From the NCBI RefSeq assembly GCF_023073915.1, contig NZ_JADPKK010000005.1, positions 124,001-188,000 of the forward strand: a stretch of DNA of 64,000 nt. Direction: 5' to 3'. Positions within the stretch are counted from its first letter, which is position 1. The number at the start of each line of letters is the position of its first letter. The position numbers and the translations under genes are program-made. The notes below the pieces were generated by a model. The model saw only the letters and a list, made by a program, of their open reading frames with translations, ran no database searches and was not told where the DNA came from. Of the stretch, positions 8,639 through 18,127 are shown piece by piece. The stretch is from Bradyrhizobium sp. 149. Its GTDB lineage: Bacteria; Pseudomonadota; Alphaproteobacteria; Rhizobiales; Xanthobacteraceae.

Positions 8639-9478
8639 ATGCCTAACAAGACTGCCAAGCCGGCCGCGAAAGCGACCGTTGCCAAGCCTGCCGCTAAGCC
8701 TGTTGCTGCCAAGGCGCCCGCCGCCAAGGCCCCTGTTGCGAAGGCTCCCGCTGCCAAGCCCGCGCCGAAGGCTCCTGTTGCTGCTGCTCCTGCCAAGGCT
8801 CCTGTCGCTGCCGCCAAGCCGGCCGTGAAGCCCGCGGCTGCGGCGCCGAAGGTCGAGGAAAAGAAGGTCGTGACCCAGCGTCAGGGCTTCAAGGCCAACG
8901 AATTCGTCGTTTATCCCGCTCATGGTGTCGGCCAGATCCTCGCCATCGAGGAGCAGGAGATCGCCGGCGCGAAGCTCGAGCTGTTCGTCATCAACTTCAT
9001 CAAGGACAAGATGACGCTGCGCGTGCCGACCGCCAAGGTCGCCAATGTCGGCATGCGCAAGCTGTCGGATCCCGCGCTGGTGAAGCGTGCGCTTGAGACA
9101 CTCAAGGGCCGTGCCCGCGTCAAGCGCACCATGTGGTCGCGCCGCGCCCAAGAATACGAAGCGAAGATCAATTCGGGCGACATCGTCGCGATCGCGGAAG
9201 TCGTGCGCGACCTCTATCGCTCCGAATCACAGCCCGAGCAGTCCTACAGCGAACGCCAGCTCTATGAAGCCGCGCTCGACCGTCTCTCCCGCGAGATCGC
9301 GGTGGTGCAGCACTCGACCGAGACCGAAGCGGTCAAGGAGATCGAGGCCCAGCTCGCCAAGAGCCCGCGCCGCACCGGCGCCAAGTCCGAAGCTGCCGAA
9401 GGCGAGGCCGATACGGATGCCGAAGGCGACAGCGACGAGACCGAGGGCGGCGCCACGGTCGCCGACGAGGCCGCGTAA
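8639..9478 (+). CDS. carD: CarD family transcriptional regulator with Lys/Ala/Pro-rich N-terminal tail
   Basis: From ATG 8639 the protein is 279 residues. Residues 1-75 are a low-complexity KAPAAK/KPAAK histone-H1-like tail. Residues about 83-140 are the CarD RNA-polymerase-interacting domain (GFKANEFVVYPAHGVGQI, LELFVINF..DKMTLRVPT), and the helical DNA-contacting CarD domain follows (MRKLSDP..V..ALE.LKGRARVKRTMWSRRAQEYE). CarD/CdnL proteins bind RNA polymerase and stabilise open complexes, notably at rRNA promoters. The C-terminus is acidic. The frame is open further upstream (GTG 8489 possible, adding about 50 Ser/Lys-rich residues), so the start is not settled. A strong hairpin terminator follows. 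Confidence 0.93.
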   Translation: MPNKTAKPAAKATVAKPAAKPVAAKAPAAKAPVAKAPAAKPAPKAPVAAAPAKAPVAAAKPAVKPAAAAPKVEEKKVVTQRQGFKANEFVVYPAHGVGQILAIEEQEIAGAKLELFVINFIKDKMTLRVPTAKVANVGMRKLSDPALVKRALETLKGRARVKRTMWSRRAQEYEAKINSGDIVAIAEVVRDLYRSESQPEQSYSERQLYEAALDRLSREIAVVQHSTETEAVKEIEAQLAKSPRRTGAKSEAAEGEADTDAEGDSDETEGGATVADEAA

Positions 9479-9506
9479 GCGTCTCGCGCGTTCATCGCAA
9501 CAGATC

Positions 9507-9534
9507 AAAAGCCCGGCCATTGGCCGGGCTTTTT
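9507..9534 (+). terminator. Rho-independent terminator downstream of carD
   Basis: The 8-bp stem GCCCGGCC (9511-9518) / GGCCGGGC (9522-9529) is flanked by AAAA and TTTTT, so it can work in both directions. It lies between convergent carD and regR. Confidence 0.9.
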
Positions 9535-9565
9535 GTTTGGGCTTCGCGCTTGTTAGGGACAAGCC

Positions 9566-10099
9566 TCACTTCACCGGCCGTTTCTCGAGCTTCCTTGCCA
9601 GCGTGCGCCGGTGCATCCCGAGCCGTCTTGCGGCTTCCGAGATGTTGAAATCGGTCTCGATCAGGGTCTGGTGGATGCGTTCCCATTCCAGCGTCTTGAT
9701 TGAGGTCGGCCGGCTGTCGAGCGCGACCTCGGCATTGCCTTCGGCCTTGTTGAAGGCGGCCTCGATGTCGTCGGTGTTCGACGGCTTTGCCAGATAGTGG
9801 CATGCGCCGAGCTTGATGGCCTCGACGGCAGTGGAGATGCTGGCAAAGCCTGTCAGCACCACGATCAGCATCTCCGGATCGTGCGTGTGCAGGAGCTCGA
9901 CGCAGGCCAGCCCCGAGGCGCCGCCGAGCTTGAGGTCGACGACGGCATAGCCGAACGATCGCTCCTCCAGAACTTTCCGCACCTCCTCGATCGAGGCGGC
10001 GAGCACGACCTCGTAGCCGCGGCGCTCGAACGAACGCTTCAGCGTGCGCGCGAAGCCGCCATCGTCCTCGACGACGATGAGCGAGCGGTCAGGCGTCAA
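9566..10099 (-). CDS. regR: Response regulator RegR (ActR/RegA/PrrA family)
   Basis: This 177-residue protein has a receiver domain with EDD (11-13), phospho-acceptor Asp55 (VVDLKLGG) and Lys105 (YLAKPS), a Pro-poor linker, and a C-terminal Fis-type helix-turn-helix (ISEAARRLGMHRRTLARKL, about 153-171) nearly invariant in the RegA family. RegR-type proteins activate redox-dependent genes (respiratory oxidases, nitrogen fixation in Bradyrhizobium). The start is TTG 10099, overlapping the end of regS by 11 nt, so translation is coupled. There is no alternative start that keeps the EDD motif. It is the last gene of the cyo-surf1-regSR run. Confidence 0.95.
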   Translation of the reverse strand: MTPDRSLIVVEDDGGFARTLKRSFERRGYEVVLAASIEEVRKVLEERSFGYAVVDLKLGGASGLACVELLHTHDPEMLIVVLTGFASISTAVEAIKLGACHYLAKPSNTDDIEAAFNKAEGNAEVALDSRPTSIKTLEWERIHQTLIETDFNISEAARRLGMHRRTLARKLEKRPVK

Positions 10100-11468
10100 A
10101 GCTGCCTCCGATCGCGAGGGTTGCGAGCGGCAGCGTCAGGCGGACGGTGGCGCCGCGCTTCCTGTGGTTCTCGGCGGTCACGCTGCCCCCTAACTTGCGC
10201 ACCACGTTCACCACCAGGAACAGGCCGAGCCCACCGCCGGCGCGGCCCTTGCTTGATTGATAGGGCTTTCCGAGCTGTGCCAGCATCTCCGGCGCAAAGC
10301 CGGGGCCGCGATCGCTGATCGACAGCACGAGATTATCGCCCTCGCGCTCGGCAACGAGCTCGACCCAGTCGCGCGAGACTTCGTAGGCATTGTCGAGCAC
10401 GTTGAAGATCACCTGCTTTAGCGCGACGTCCGAGACGATCGCGACGTCCTCGCCGAAGGTGTTGACGAAATACAGCGTGCGCGCCGAGCGCGCGTCGCGC
10501 CACTCTTCCACCAGCGCGGTGACGAAAGCCGTCACCGTCGTCGGCGACGATCCTTCGCCGCGGGCTTCGCCCGCCGAGACCAGGATGCCCGTCACGATCG
10601 ATTTGCAGCGTTGCAGCGAGGTCTCCATCTCCGCGAGGTCCTCGGCCAGCTCCCGATCGGCGGCGAGGTCGGGCATGCGGCGCCAGTCGCTGAGGATGAC
10701 CGAGAGCGAGGCGAGCGGCGTGCCGAGCTCGTGAGCCGCGCCGGAGGCGAGCAGGCCCATGCGCACGATATGATCCTGCTCGGCCGCATGCTGGCGCAGC
10801 GCCGCGAGATGCGCGTCGCGCTCGCGCAGGTTCCGGTTGATGCGGGTCACGAACACGACGATCAGCACGGCGTTGAGGACGAAGCCCAGCAACATGCCCG
10901 CGACGGTCAACGAATAGGTTTCGCTGAGCGGATTCGGCGGCAGGTCGAGCGGCCGGTAGGCGACCGTCAGCCAGACAAAGCTCGCGCAGGTCAACGCGAC
11001 CAGCGACCATGTCGAGCGGCCATCGAGCAACACCGCGCCCAGCGTCACCTGGAGCAGGAACAGCGAGGTGAAGGGATTGGTCGCGCCGCCGCTGAGGTAA
11101 AGCTGCGCGGTCAGCGCGGCGACGTCCAGCATCAAGGCGACCAGCAGCTCGTTGTTGGTGATCGCGGCGCGATGGCGCACCCAGACGAGGCTGGAGACGT
11201 TGAGAAAAATCAGTGCGCCGATCACCGCGCCCATGCGGGTGAGGGGCAGGGGAATGCCGAGCCAGACATGCACGCCGCCGATGGTCACGATCTGGCCGAC
11301 CACTGCAGTCCAGCGCAGCTGGATCAGCAGCGCCATGTTCTTGCGGTTGGTCTCGTCGTCGGTTGGTGCAGCGCCGATCAGCTCGCCGCGCGCGTCCGCC
11401 TGCGATTGCAGCGTGACGGCGCCATGCGTTCTTCCGTCGTCAGGTGGGCTCGACGATCGTTCCAGCAT
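10089..11468 (-). CDS. regS: Redox sensor histidine kinase RegS (RegB/PrrB family)
   Basis: From ATG 11468 the protein has 459 residues. Six hydrophobic segments span about residues 48-210. Between them is GGATNPF (127-133), the quinone-sensing GGxxNPF box of RegB. The dimerisation/phosphoacceptor motif is AHELGTPLASLS (His246). Cys288 (LQRCKSIV) matches the redox-active cysteine of RegB. The ATP-binding domain follows with N, DRGPGFAP and GGLGLFLV boxes. It is an inner-membrane kinase that phosphorylates RegR when the quinone pool is reduced. The start chosen overlaps the end of surf1 by 29 nt; upstream in-frame sequence lies inside surf1 and looks non-native. Confidence 0.95.
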   Translation of the reverse strand: MLERSSSPPDDGRTHGAVTLQSQADARGELIGAAPTDDETNRKNMALLIQLRWTAVVGQIVTIGGVHVWLGIPLPLTRMGAVIGALIFLNVSSLVWVRHRAAITNNELLVALMLDVAALTAQLYLSGGATNPFTSLFLLQVTLGAVLLDGRSTWSLVALTCASFVWLTVAYRPLDLPPNPLSETYSLTVAGMLLGFVLNAVLIVVFVTRINRNLRERDAHLAALRQHAAEQDHIVRMGLLASGAAHELGTPLASLSVILSDWRRMPDLAADRELAEDLAEMETSLQRCKSIVTGILVSAGEARGEGSSPTTVTAFVTALVEEWRDARSARTLYFVNTFGEDVAIVSDVALKQVIFNVLDNAYEVSRDWVELVAEREGDNLVLSISDRGPGFAPEMLAQLGKPYQSSKGRAGGGLGLFLVVNVVRKLGGSVTAENHRKRGATVRLTLPLATLAIGGSFDA

Positions 11469-12300
11469 CTGATCCCGTCCTGCGGGCGACAGCATCGGAG
11501 CCGCCGGCCGCTTCGTGGGCGAAGCCGCTCCAGGGCTTCCTGCGGCGGAACAGCCCGCCGCCGAATGTGACGAAAAGTTTACCGGCCAGCATGAACGCCA
11601 GGGCAAACCACGTCATCGCGTAGATGAGGTGGTTATTGGGAAAGCTGATCACGGTCAATCCGCCGATTGGGCCGCTGCCGGATTGTGATCCGGCGTCGGC
11701 ATCGATGAAGAACGGCGCGACGTGGTCGAGGCCGCGTGCCGCCGCAATCGCGGCGATATCCCGAGAGTACCAGCGATTGTGCTGAGGCACGTTGTTCCTG
11801 AGGAATCCGCCTTTTGGCTCGCTCACGCGCAAGAGGCCGGTGATCTCGACCTGGCCTTGCGGATTGCCGTCCCGGCGCGTCGACGCGTCGCGCCGCTCGG
11901 ACGGCACGAAGCCGCGATTGACCAAGACCAGCGAGCCGTCGTCCCGCCTGAGCGGTGTCAGCACCCAATAGCCCGGGCCTTCCTCGGTGACGGCCTGAAC
12001 CAGCGTCTCGCGGTCATGCAGGAAACGGCCGCTGACGCTGACGTGCCTGTATTCGTCGCTTGCGGTGGAGACGGTCGGCCATGTCGCCGGCGACGGGATC
12101 GGCTGGGCCGGGGCATGAACGCGCTGCTCGACGCGGTCGATCAGCGCCAGCTTCCAGGCGCGGCGCTCGATCTGCCAGACGCCGAGCGCGATCAGAAGTG
12201 CAAAGGCCGCGAGCGAGAGGACCGTGAGCCACAAGGACGGGCGCGCAGCGTTGCGGCGCGTCCTGTTTGTCTTGCTCGTCACGGTCCGGGTCTTGCTCAC
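11440..12300 (-). CDS. SURF1 family cytochrome oxidase biogenesis protein
   Basis: This 286-residue protein shows the SURF1 layout: an N-terminal transmembrane helix (about 23-43, ending GVWQIERRAWKLALI), a periplasmic domain with GPGYWVLTPL, VLVNRGFVP and PQHNRWYSRD motifs, and a second helix near the end (PNNHLIYAMTWFALAFML) with the family HLxYAxTWF signature. SURF1 helps insert haem into subunit I of haem-copper oxidases. Lying directly after cyoD in the same direction suggests service to this quinol oxidase. A basic, Gly/Asp-rich tail of about 35 residues follows the second helix. Confidence 0.93.
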   Translation of the reverse strand: MSKTRTVTSKTNRTRRNAARPSLWLTVLSLAAFALLIALGVWQIERRAWKLALIDRVEQRVHAPAQPIPSPATWPTVSTASDEYRHVSVSGRFLHDRETLVQAVTEEGPGYWVLTPLRRDDGSLVLVNRGFVPSERRDASTRRDGNPQGQVEITGLLRVSEPKGGFLRNNVPQHNRWYSRDIAAIAAARGLDHVAPFFIDADAGSQSGSGPIGGLTVISFPNNHLIYAMTWFALAFMLAGKLFVTFGGGLFRRRKPWSGFAHEAAGGSDAVARRTGSDAGTIVEPT

Positions 12301-12313
12301 TTCAGAGTCTCGA

Positions 12314-12706
12314 TCATTTCATTCCGGTCATCTGGTGGATCGGCATCATGTTGCTGTTGAGGTGGTTCATCACCCAGAGCGAGCCGGACAGCGCGATCAC
12401 CACCATGACGATGGTGAAGATCAGCGCCATCATGCTCCAGCCGTTCTCGGACGTCGTGTTCATGTGTAGGAAGTAGATCATGTGCACGACGATCTGTACG
12501 ACCGCGAAAGCCATGATGACCAGCGCGGTGATCTGCTTGCTCGGCAGCGCGCCGCTCATCACCAGCCAGAACGGGATCGCGGTGAGCACGACCGAGAGCA
12601 CGAAGCCGAGCATGTAGGTCGAGAACGAGCCGTGGACGTGGGCTTGGGCATGGCTGTCGCCGTGGTGATGATCGTCCGCGTGGGCGGCGTGAGTATCGGT
12701 GTTCAT
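12314..12706 (-). CDS. cyoD: Cytochrome o ubiquinol oxidase subunit IV
   Basis: This 130-residue protein has a His-rich N-terminus ([18 protein letters not shown]) and three transmembrane helices. [20 protein letters not shown] and [25 protein letters not shown] are typical of CyoD/CtaF. Subunit IV helps assemble the Cu-B site. The start at 12706 overlaps the cyoC stop by 4 nt (ATGA), indicating coupled translation. The frame remains open upstream inside cyoC but those residues have no family match. Confidence 0.95.
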   Translation of the reverse strand: MNTDTHAAHADDHHHGDSHAQAHVHGSFSTYMLGFVLSVVLTAIPFWLVMSGALPSKQITALVIMAFAVVQIVVHMIYFLHMNTTSENGWSMMALIFTIVMVVIALSGSLWVMNHLNSNMMPIHQMTGMK

Positions 12707-13332
12707 CGCAGAACTCCCAGCAGATAGACGAAGGTGAAGACGCCGATCCAGACCACGTCCAGGAAGTGCCAGAACATCGACAGGCACATCAGGCGGCGGC
12801 GGTTGGCCTCGATCAGGCCGAACTTCCAGACCTGCACCATCAGGGTCACCAGCCAGATCAGGCCGCAGGTGACGTGCAGGCCGTGGGTGCCGACCAGGGT
12901 GAAGAAGGCGGACAGGAAGGCGCTGCGCTGCGGCGTCGCGCCCTCGTGGATCATGTGGGCGAACTCGGAGAGCTCGATGCCGATGAAGGCAGCGCCGAAC
13001 AGGCCGGTGATCGCCAGCCACATCTGGGTCTGGCCGATCTTGTTCTGCTGCATCGTCAGCATGGCAAAGCCATAGGTGATCGATGACAGCAGCAGCATCG
13101 AGGTGTTGACCGCGACCAGCGGTAGCTCGAACAGATCCTTCGGCGCGGGGCCGGCGGCGTAGTTGCCGCCGAGCACGCCGAAGGTGGCGAACAGGATCGC
13201 AAAGATGAGACAGTCGCTCATCAGATAGATCCAGAAGCCGAGCGAGGTGCTGTACCCTTCCGGATGAGGGTGTTCGTCGGCGAGGTAGAAGACCGGCTCG
13301 CCGGTTTGCGTGGGATTGACAGCGACAGTCAT
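12703..13332 (-). CDS. cyoC: Cytochrome o ubiquinol oxidase subunit III
   Basis: This 209-residue protein has five transmembrane helices with motifs [19 protein letters not shown], the [12 protein letters not shown] loop and [18 protein letters not shown], all characteristic of CyoC. It is the third core subunit of the bo3-type oxidase in the inner membrane. It starts directly after cyoB (stop and start adjacent) and overlaps cyoD by 4 nt. Confidence 0.96.
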   Translation of the reverse strand: MTVAVNPTQTGEPVFYLADEHPHPEGYSTSLGFWIYLMSDCLIFAILFATFGVLGGNYAAGPAPKDLFELPLVAVNTSMLLLSSITYGFAMLTMQQNKIGQTQMWLAITGLFGAAFIGIELSEFAHMIHEGATPQRSAFLSAFFTLVGTHGLHVTCGLIWLVTLMVQVWKFGLIEANRRRLMCLSMFWHFLDVVWIGVFTFVYLLGVLR

Positions 13333-15330
13333 TTACTTGGCTCCGGCGAGCAGTTTGGTGCGCGCGTCCTCGGTCCGGATGACGTCGTCGGCCGGAATGT
13401 CGAAGTCGCGGTGATAGTTGAAAGTGTGGCCGATGCCGACGGCGAGCATCGCGATGAAGCTCGCGGCTGCCAGCCACCAGATGTACCAGATCAGGCCGAA
13501 TCCCATCGCGGTGGCAAAGCCGGCGAGAATGATGCCGGTACCGGTGCTGCTGGGCATGTGGATCGGCTTGAACCCAAGGAGCGGACGCTGGTAGCCGCGC
13601 CTCTTCATGTCCCACCACGCGTCATTGTCGTGAACGACGGGGGTGAAGGCGAAGTTGTAGGCCGGCGGCGGCGAGGAGGTCGCCCATTCCAGCGTGCGCG
13701 CGTCCCAGGGATCGCCGGTGACGTCCTTGAGCTGCTCGCGCCTGAGGAAGCTGACGGCGAACTGCATCAGCATCGAGAGGATGCCGAGGAAGACCAGGAA
13801 GGCGCCAATGCCGGCGACGATGAACCAGATCTGCAGGCTCGGGTCGTCGAACACACGGAGCCGACGGGTCACGCCCATCAGGCCGAGCACATAGAGCGGC
13901 ATGAACGCGAGGTAGAAGCCGGTGACCCAGAACCAGAACGACAGCTTGCCCCAGAACGGATCGAGCTTGAAGCCGAACGCCTTCGGGAACCAGTAGCCGA
14001 TACCGGCGAACGCGCCGAACACGACGCCGCCGATGATCACGTTGTGGAAGTGCGCGATCAGGAACAGGCTGTTGTGCAGGACGAAGTCGGCCGGCGGCAC
14101 CGCGAGCAGCACGCCGGTCATGCCGCCGAGCACGAAGGTCAGCATGAAGGCGATCGTCCACATCATCGGCAGCTCGAAACGGATGCGGCCGCGATACATC
14201 GTGAACAGCCAATTGAACATCTTCGCGCCCGTCGGGATCGAAATGATCATGGTGGTGATCCCGAAGAAGGAGTTGACGCTGGCGCCCGACCCCATCGTGA
14301 AGAAGTGGTGCAGCCAGACCAGGTACGACAGGATCGTGATGACTACCGTGGCGTAGACCATCGAGGTGTAGCCGAACAGCCGCTTGCCCGAGAAGGTCGA
14401 GGTCACTTCCGAGAAGATGCCGAAGGCGGGGAGAACCAGGATGTAGACCTCGGGGTGACCCCAGATCCAGATCAGGTTCACGTACATCATCGGGCTGCCG
14501 CCGAAATCGTTCGTGAAGAAGTTGGTGCCGACGTAGCGGTCGAGCGACAGCAGCGCGAGCACGACGGTCAGAACCGGGAAGGAAGCGACGATCAGCACGT
14601 TGGTGCAGAGCGCGGTCCAGGTGAACACCGGCATCCGCATCATGGTCATGCCGGGGCACCGCAGCTTGACGATGGTGCAGATCAGGTTGATGCCGGACAG
14701 CGTCGTTCCGACGCCCGCGACCTGCAGTCCCCATATGTAATAGTCGACGCCGACATCCGGACTGTAGCCGATGTTCGACAGCGGCGGATAAGCGAGCCAG
14801 CCGGTGCGGGCGAATTCGCCGATGAACAGCGAAGCCATCACCAGCACCGCGCCGCCGACCGTCATCCAGAAGCTGAAATTGTTCAGGAACGGGAACGACA
14901 CGTCGCGCGCACCGATCTGGAGCGGCACGACGAAGTTCATCAGGCCGGTGACCAGCGGCATCGCCACGAAGAAGATCATGATCACGCCGTGGGCGGTGAA
15001 GACCTGGTCGTAGTGATGGGCGTTGAGATAACCCTCCGAACCGCCGAAGGCGAGCGCCTGCTGCAAGCGCATCATCAGCGCGTCGGCAAAGCCGCGCAGC
15101 AGCATCACGATGCCGAGGATCATGTACATGATGCCGATGCGCTTGTGGTCGACGCTGGTGAACCATTCGCTCCAGAGATAACCCCAGAGGCGGAAATAGG
15201 TCAGACCGGCGAGCATGACGAGGCCGCCGGTCGCCACCACCGCAAAGGTGGCGACGACGATCGGCTCGTGCAGCGGCAGCGATTCGAAGGTGAGCCGGCC
15301 GAAGATGAGCTTGAGAACATCAGGAGACAT
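13333..15330 (-). CDS. cyoB: Cytochrome o ubiquinol oxidase subunit I
   Basis: This 665-residue, about 15-helix catalytic subunit carries haem b, haem o and Cu-B. Arg79, Asp83 and His106 match the quinol-binding Arg71/Asp75/His98 of E. coli CyoB by constant offset, His114 (FTAHG) is a haem ligand, WGHPEVYI gives the Cu-B His and the cross-linked His-Tyr pair, and LIAHFHN the later haem ligands. Quinol-site residues support a quinol rather than cytochrome c oxidase. It oxidises ubiquinol, reduces O2 to water and pumps protons. It is the second gene of cyoABCD. Confidence 0.97.
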   Translation of the reverse strand: MSPDVLKLIFGRLTFESLPLHEPIVVATFAVVATGGLVMLAGLTYFRLWGYLWSEWFTSVDHKRIGIMYMILGIVMLLRGFADALMMRLQQALAFGGSEGYLNAHHYDQVFTAHGVIMIFFVAMPLVTGLMNFVVPLQIGARDVSFPFLNNFSFWMTVGGAVLVMASLFIGEFARTGWLAYPPLSNIGYSPDVGVDYYIWGLQVAGVGTTLSGINLICTIVKLRCPGMTMMRMPVFTWTALCTNVLIVASFPVLTVVLALLSLDRYVGTNFFTNDFGGSPMMYVNLIWIWGHPEVYILVLPAFGIFSEVTSTFSGKRLFGYTSMVYATVVITILSYLVWLHHFFTMGSGASVNSFFGITTMIISIPTGAKMFNWLFTMYRGRIRFELPMMWTIAFMLTFVLGGMTGVLLAVPPADFVLHNSLFLIAHFHNVIIGGVVFGAFAGIGYWFPKAFGFKLDPFWGKLSFWFWVTGFYLAFMPLYVLGLMGVTRRLRVFDDPSLQIWFIVAGIGAFLVFLGILSMLMQFAVSFLRREQLKDVTGDPWDARTLEWATSSPPPAYNFAFTPVVHDNDAWWDMKRRGYQRPLLGFKPIHMPSSTGTGIILAGFATAMGFGLIWYIWWLAAASFIAMLAVGIGHTFNYHRDFDIPADDVIRTEDARTKLLAGAK

Positions 15331-15341
15331 GCGGGATCTCT

Positions 15342-16502
15342 TTACGAATCTGACTTCGGACGTTGTCCGAGGAAGAAGGACGAGGACTTCAGCGGCGTGA
15401 AAGTCGGCCGCTTCAGGCCGGCGCCGAGGAGCGGCGCTGTGTCGACAGGTGCTGCGATGGAGGCGGTGGTCTTGCCCTGCGGCGCATCGGGCGTGCAGGT
15501 GCCGGCGACGAAGGCCGGCTCCGGCCCAAGCGCCGTGCCGCGGCGGGCGTACTTGTCGTAGGCCAGCGGCAGGGTGTTGTTCAGGCCCTCATGGCCGAGG
15601 CCGCCCTTGGCGTCGATCGCCATCATCTCGCTCTGGCACATCTTGCCGGTCTCGACGCACATGTTGAGGATCAGGCGGTAAAGATCGGAATCGACGGTGC
15701 CGTAGCGCCGCACCGGCTCGTTCTGGCTCGGTTTTTCGAGCTGGAGATATTCGGCGCGGCCGAGCGACCCGCCGCCGGATTTGGCGTTGGCGATCCAGGC
15801 GTCAAAGCCCTTGTCGTCGAGGCCCTGGAAGTTGAAGTGCATGCCGGAGAAGCCGGCGCCGCTGTAGTTCGCGGAAAAGCCCCGGTAGGTGCCGGCCTGG
15901 TTCACGACCGCGTGGAGCTTGGTCTCCATGCCCGGCATCGCGTAGATCTGGCCGGCCAGCGCGGGGATGTAGAACGAGTTCATCACCGAGGACGCGGTGA
16001 TGTGGAAGTTGATCGGACGGTCGACCGGAGCTGCCAAATCGTTGACGGTGGCGATGCCGTAGTCCGGATAGATAAAGAGCCACTTCCAGTCGAGCGCGAC
16101 CACGTCGACCTCGAGCGGGGCCTTGGACTGGTCCACGGCGCGGTCGGCATGGATGCGGCCGAGCGTGCGATAGGGATCGAGCAGATGCGTGCCCATCCAG
16201 GTCAGCGCGCCCAGGCAAACGATGATCAAGAGCGGCGCCGACCAGATGACCAGCTCGAGGCTGGTCGAGTGGTCCCATTCCGGCTCGTAGCGGGCCTCGG
16301 TGTTGGACTGGCGGTAGCGCCAGGCGAACAGCACCGTCAGCGCCATCACGGGGACGACAATCAGGAGCATCAGGACGGTGGAGATGATGACGAGGTCGCG
16401 CTGCTGCGCTGCGATGTCGCCGGCGGGTGCCAGCACGACGTAGTTGCAGCCGCTGAGCGCAACTGCCAGCGGTAGCAGCGCCAGAATCTTGAGACGGGAC
16501 AC
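15342..16502 (-). CDS. cyoA: Cytochrome o ubiquinol oxidase subunit II
   Basis: From GTG 16502 the protein (386 residues) begins with a lipoprotein signal ending [13 protein letters not shown], followed by two transmembrane helices ([38 protein letters not shown]) and a periplasmic cupredoxin domain ([41 protein letters not shown]). Cu-A cysteines are absent, as in quinol oxidases. A long C-terminal segment follows. An upstream in-frame ATG (16574) would add 24 residues before the signal and place the start inside the palindrome at 16571-16593, so it is disfavoured. Confidence 0.94.
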   Translation of the reverse strand: MSRLKILALLPLAVALSGCNYVVLAPAGDIAAQQRDLVIISTVLMLLIVVPVMALTVLFAWRYRQSNTEARYEPEWDHSTSLELVIWSAPLLIIVCLGALTWMGTHLLDPYRTLGRIHADRAVDQSKAPLEVDVVALDWKWLFIYPDYGIATVNDLAAPVDRPINFHITASSVMNSFYIPALAGQIYAMPGMETKLHAVVNQAGTYRGFSANYSGAGFSGMHFNFQGLDDKGFDAWIANAKSGGGSLGRAEYLQLEKPSQNEPVRRYGTVDSDLYRLILNMCVETGKMCQSEMMAIDAKGGLGHEGLNNTLPLAYDKYARRGTALGPEPAFVAGTCTPDAPQGKTTASIAAPVDTAPLLGAGLKRPTFTPLKSSSFFLGQRPKSDS

Positions 16503-16570
16503 GGGGCCGAGCCTTGTGAGAATGAGTTTCCTTTGCGGGGCCAAGGGGTAGCTGCGGCGCAGCAATCCGG

Positions 16571-16593
16571 ACATTGGACAATTTGTCCAATGT
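16571..16593. promoter_or_regulatory. Perfect 10-bp inverted repeat between cyoA and the MFS gene, operator candidate
   Basis: Arms ACATTGGACA (16571-16580) and TGTCCAATGT (16584-16593) with spacer ATT. It lies about 70 bp upstream of the cyoA start and 90 bp upstream of the MFS start, in a divergent promoter region. It lacks a T-tract, so it resembles a dimeric-repressor operator rather than a terminator. Confidence 0.6.
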
Positions 16594-16685
16594 TGCAGTG
16601 CGGGATGTTGCGTCAAACAGGGCTAGATTGCCTGGCGCCCCGCCGGGCGGTCGGCTCTGGTTTTCAGAACGTTAAGGGCGCACGA

Positions 16686-18014
16686 ATGGCGACGGCACAG
16701 ACCCCGGCAATGGCAGACCTCCACTCGGGCGAGCATGGCCACGACCAGGCCAGTCCCGGCGAGATCGCCATCGGCGTCATCATCGGCCGCACCTCGGAAT
16801 TCTTCGACTTCTTCGTCTTCGCGATCGCCTCGGTGATCGTGTTTCCGCGCCTGGTATTCCCGTTCACAAGCGAGCTGACCGGCACTCTCTATTCCTTCAT
16901 GATCTTCGCGCTGGCCTTCATGGCTCGGCCGATCGGCACCGTCATTTTCATGACGGTCGACCGCGGCTACGGCAAAACGGCCAAGCTGATATCGGCGCTG
17001 TTTCTGCTCGGCACCGCCACCGTCGCGATCGCGTTCCTGCCCGGCTATCGCGAGATCGGCAGTGCCGCGATCTGGCTGCTGGCGCTGGCGCGCATCGCAC
17101 AGGGTCTGGCCTGGGGCGGCGCCTGGGACGGGATGGCCTCGCTGCTGGCGCTGAACGCGCCGCCTTCAAAGCGCGGCTGGTACGCCATGGTGCCGCAGCT
17201 CGGCGCGCCGCTCGGTCTGATCGTGGCGAGCGGGCTGTTCGCCTATTTCGCCGGGAATCTCTCGGCCGACGATTTCTTCGACTGGGGCTGGCGCTATCCG
17301 TTTTTCGTCGCCTTCGCCATCAACGTCGTGGCGCTGTTCGCGCGCCTGCGCATGGTGACGACGGAAGAATATGCCTCGCTGTTCGAGACCCGCGAGTTGC
17401 AGCCCTCGCGCATCTCCGAGACCGTGGCACGCGAAGGCCAGAACATCATGCTCGGCGCGTTCGCGCCGCTGGCAAGCTTCGCGCTGTTCCACATGGTCAC
17501 GGTGTTTCCGCTGTCCTGGGTGTTCCTGTTCACCCGCGAAAGCCCGGTGCGCTTCCTGATCATCGAGATTGTCGCCGCCGTGTTCGGCGTCGGCGCGATC
17601 GTGCTCTCCGGGGTCATCGCCGACCGCGTCGGCCGCAAGTCGCTGCTGATGGGATCGGCGATCGCGATCGCGATCTACAGCGGCTTCGCCCCGCAGCTGC
17701 TCGACGCCGGCGCGTTCGGCGAGACCATCTACATGGTGATCGGCTTCATCCTGCTCGGCCTGTCGTTCGGCCAGTCCTCGGGTGCGATCGCCTCGAACTT
17801 CAAGCAGGCGTACCGCTACACGGCCTCGGCGCTGACTTCCGATATGGCCTGGCTGTTCGGCGCCGGTTTTGCACCACTGGTGGCGCTTCTGCTTGCGACC
17901 AATCTCGGCGTCATCGCCTCGGGTGCCTACCTGCTCTCCGGCGCGTTCTGGACCCTGCTCGCGCTCTGGCTCAGCGGCCAGCGCGAAGCGGGCGATATGG
18001 ACGCGGGCGGTTAA
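16686..18014 (+). CDS. MFS transporter (metabolite:H+ symporter type)
   Basis: From ATG 16686 the protein has 442 residues and about 12 transmembrane helices. The loop after helix 2 reads FMARPIGTVIFMTVDRGYGKT, a variant of the MFS DRxGRR motif, and the later VIADRVGRKSLLMGSAI is a clear second copy. FDFFVFAIASVIVFPRLVFP at the start resembles the sugar/metabolite-proton symporter branch (ProP/KgtP-like). Substrate unknown. Divergent from cyoA, with which it shares an intergenic palindrome. Confidence 0.9.
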   Translation: MATAQTPAMADLHSGEHGHDQASPGEIAIGVIIGRTSEFFDFFVFAIASVIVFPRLVFPFTSELTGTLYSFMIFALAFMARPIGTVIFMTVDRGYGKTAKLISALFLLGTATVAIAFLPGYREIGSAAIWLLALARIAQGLAWGGAWDGMASLLALNAPPSKRGWYAMVPQLGAPLGLIVASGLFAYFAGNLSADDFFDWGWRYPFFVAFAINVVALFARLRMVTTEEYASLFETRELQPSRISETVAREGQNIMLGAFAPLASFALFHMVTVFPLSWVFLFTRESPVRFLIIEIVAAVFGVGAIVLSGVIADRVGRKSLLMGSAIAIAIYSGFAPQLLDAGAFGETIYMVIGFILLGLSFGQSSGAIASNFKQAYRYTASALTSDMAWLFGAGFAPLVALLLATNLGVIASGAYLLSGAFWTLLALWLSGQREAGDMDAGG

Positions 18015-18026
18015 TTCGCGGTCGTT

Positions 18027-18120
18027 GTAGGGTGGGCAGAGGCGCGTAAGCGCCGTGCCCACCATCTTTCAACGATTGCGATCGGGAATGGTGGGCACGC
18101 TTGCGCTTTGCCCACCCTAC
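18027..18120. repeat. Inverted repeat between convergent genes
   Basis: GTAGGGTGGGCA (18027-18038) is mirrored by TGCCCACCCTAC (ending 18120), with inner arms TGCCCACCAT and ATGGTGGGCAC. It can fold as a large hairpin between the convergent MFS and M48 genes and may end transcription, but there is no T-tract. It is a common rhizobial intergenic element. Confidence 0.7.
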
Positions 18121-18127
18121 GGCAGCG

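Noticed and set aside
13264..15561. Plus-strand frame of 765 codons opposite cyoB and cyoC
   Set aside because: It lies antisense to cyoB, with an Arg/His/Glu-rich composition typical of shadows and no recognisable domain.
16574..16616. Upstream starts for cyoA (ATG 16574 or GTG 16616)
   Set aside because: They precede a poor signal peptide and overlap the intergenic palindrome, while GTG 16502 gives an ideal lipoprotein signal.
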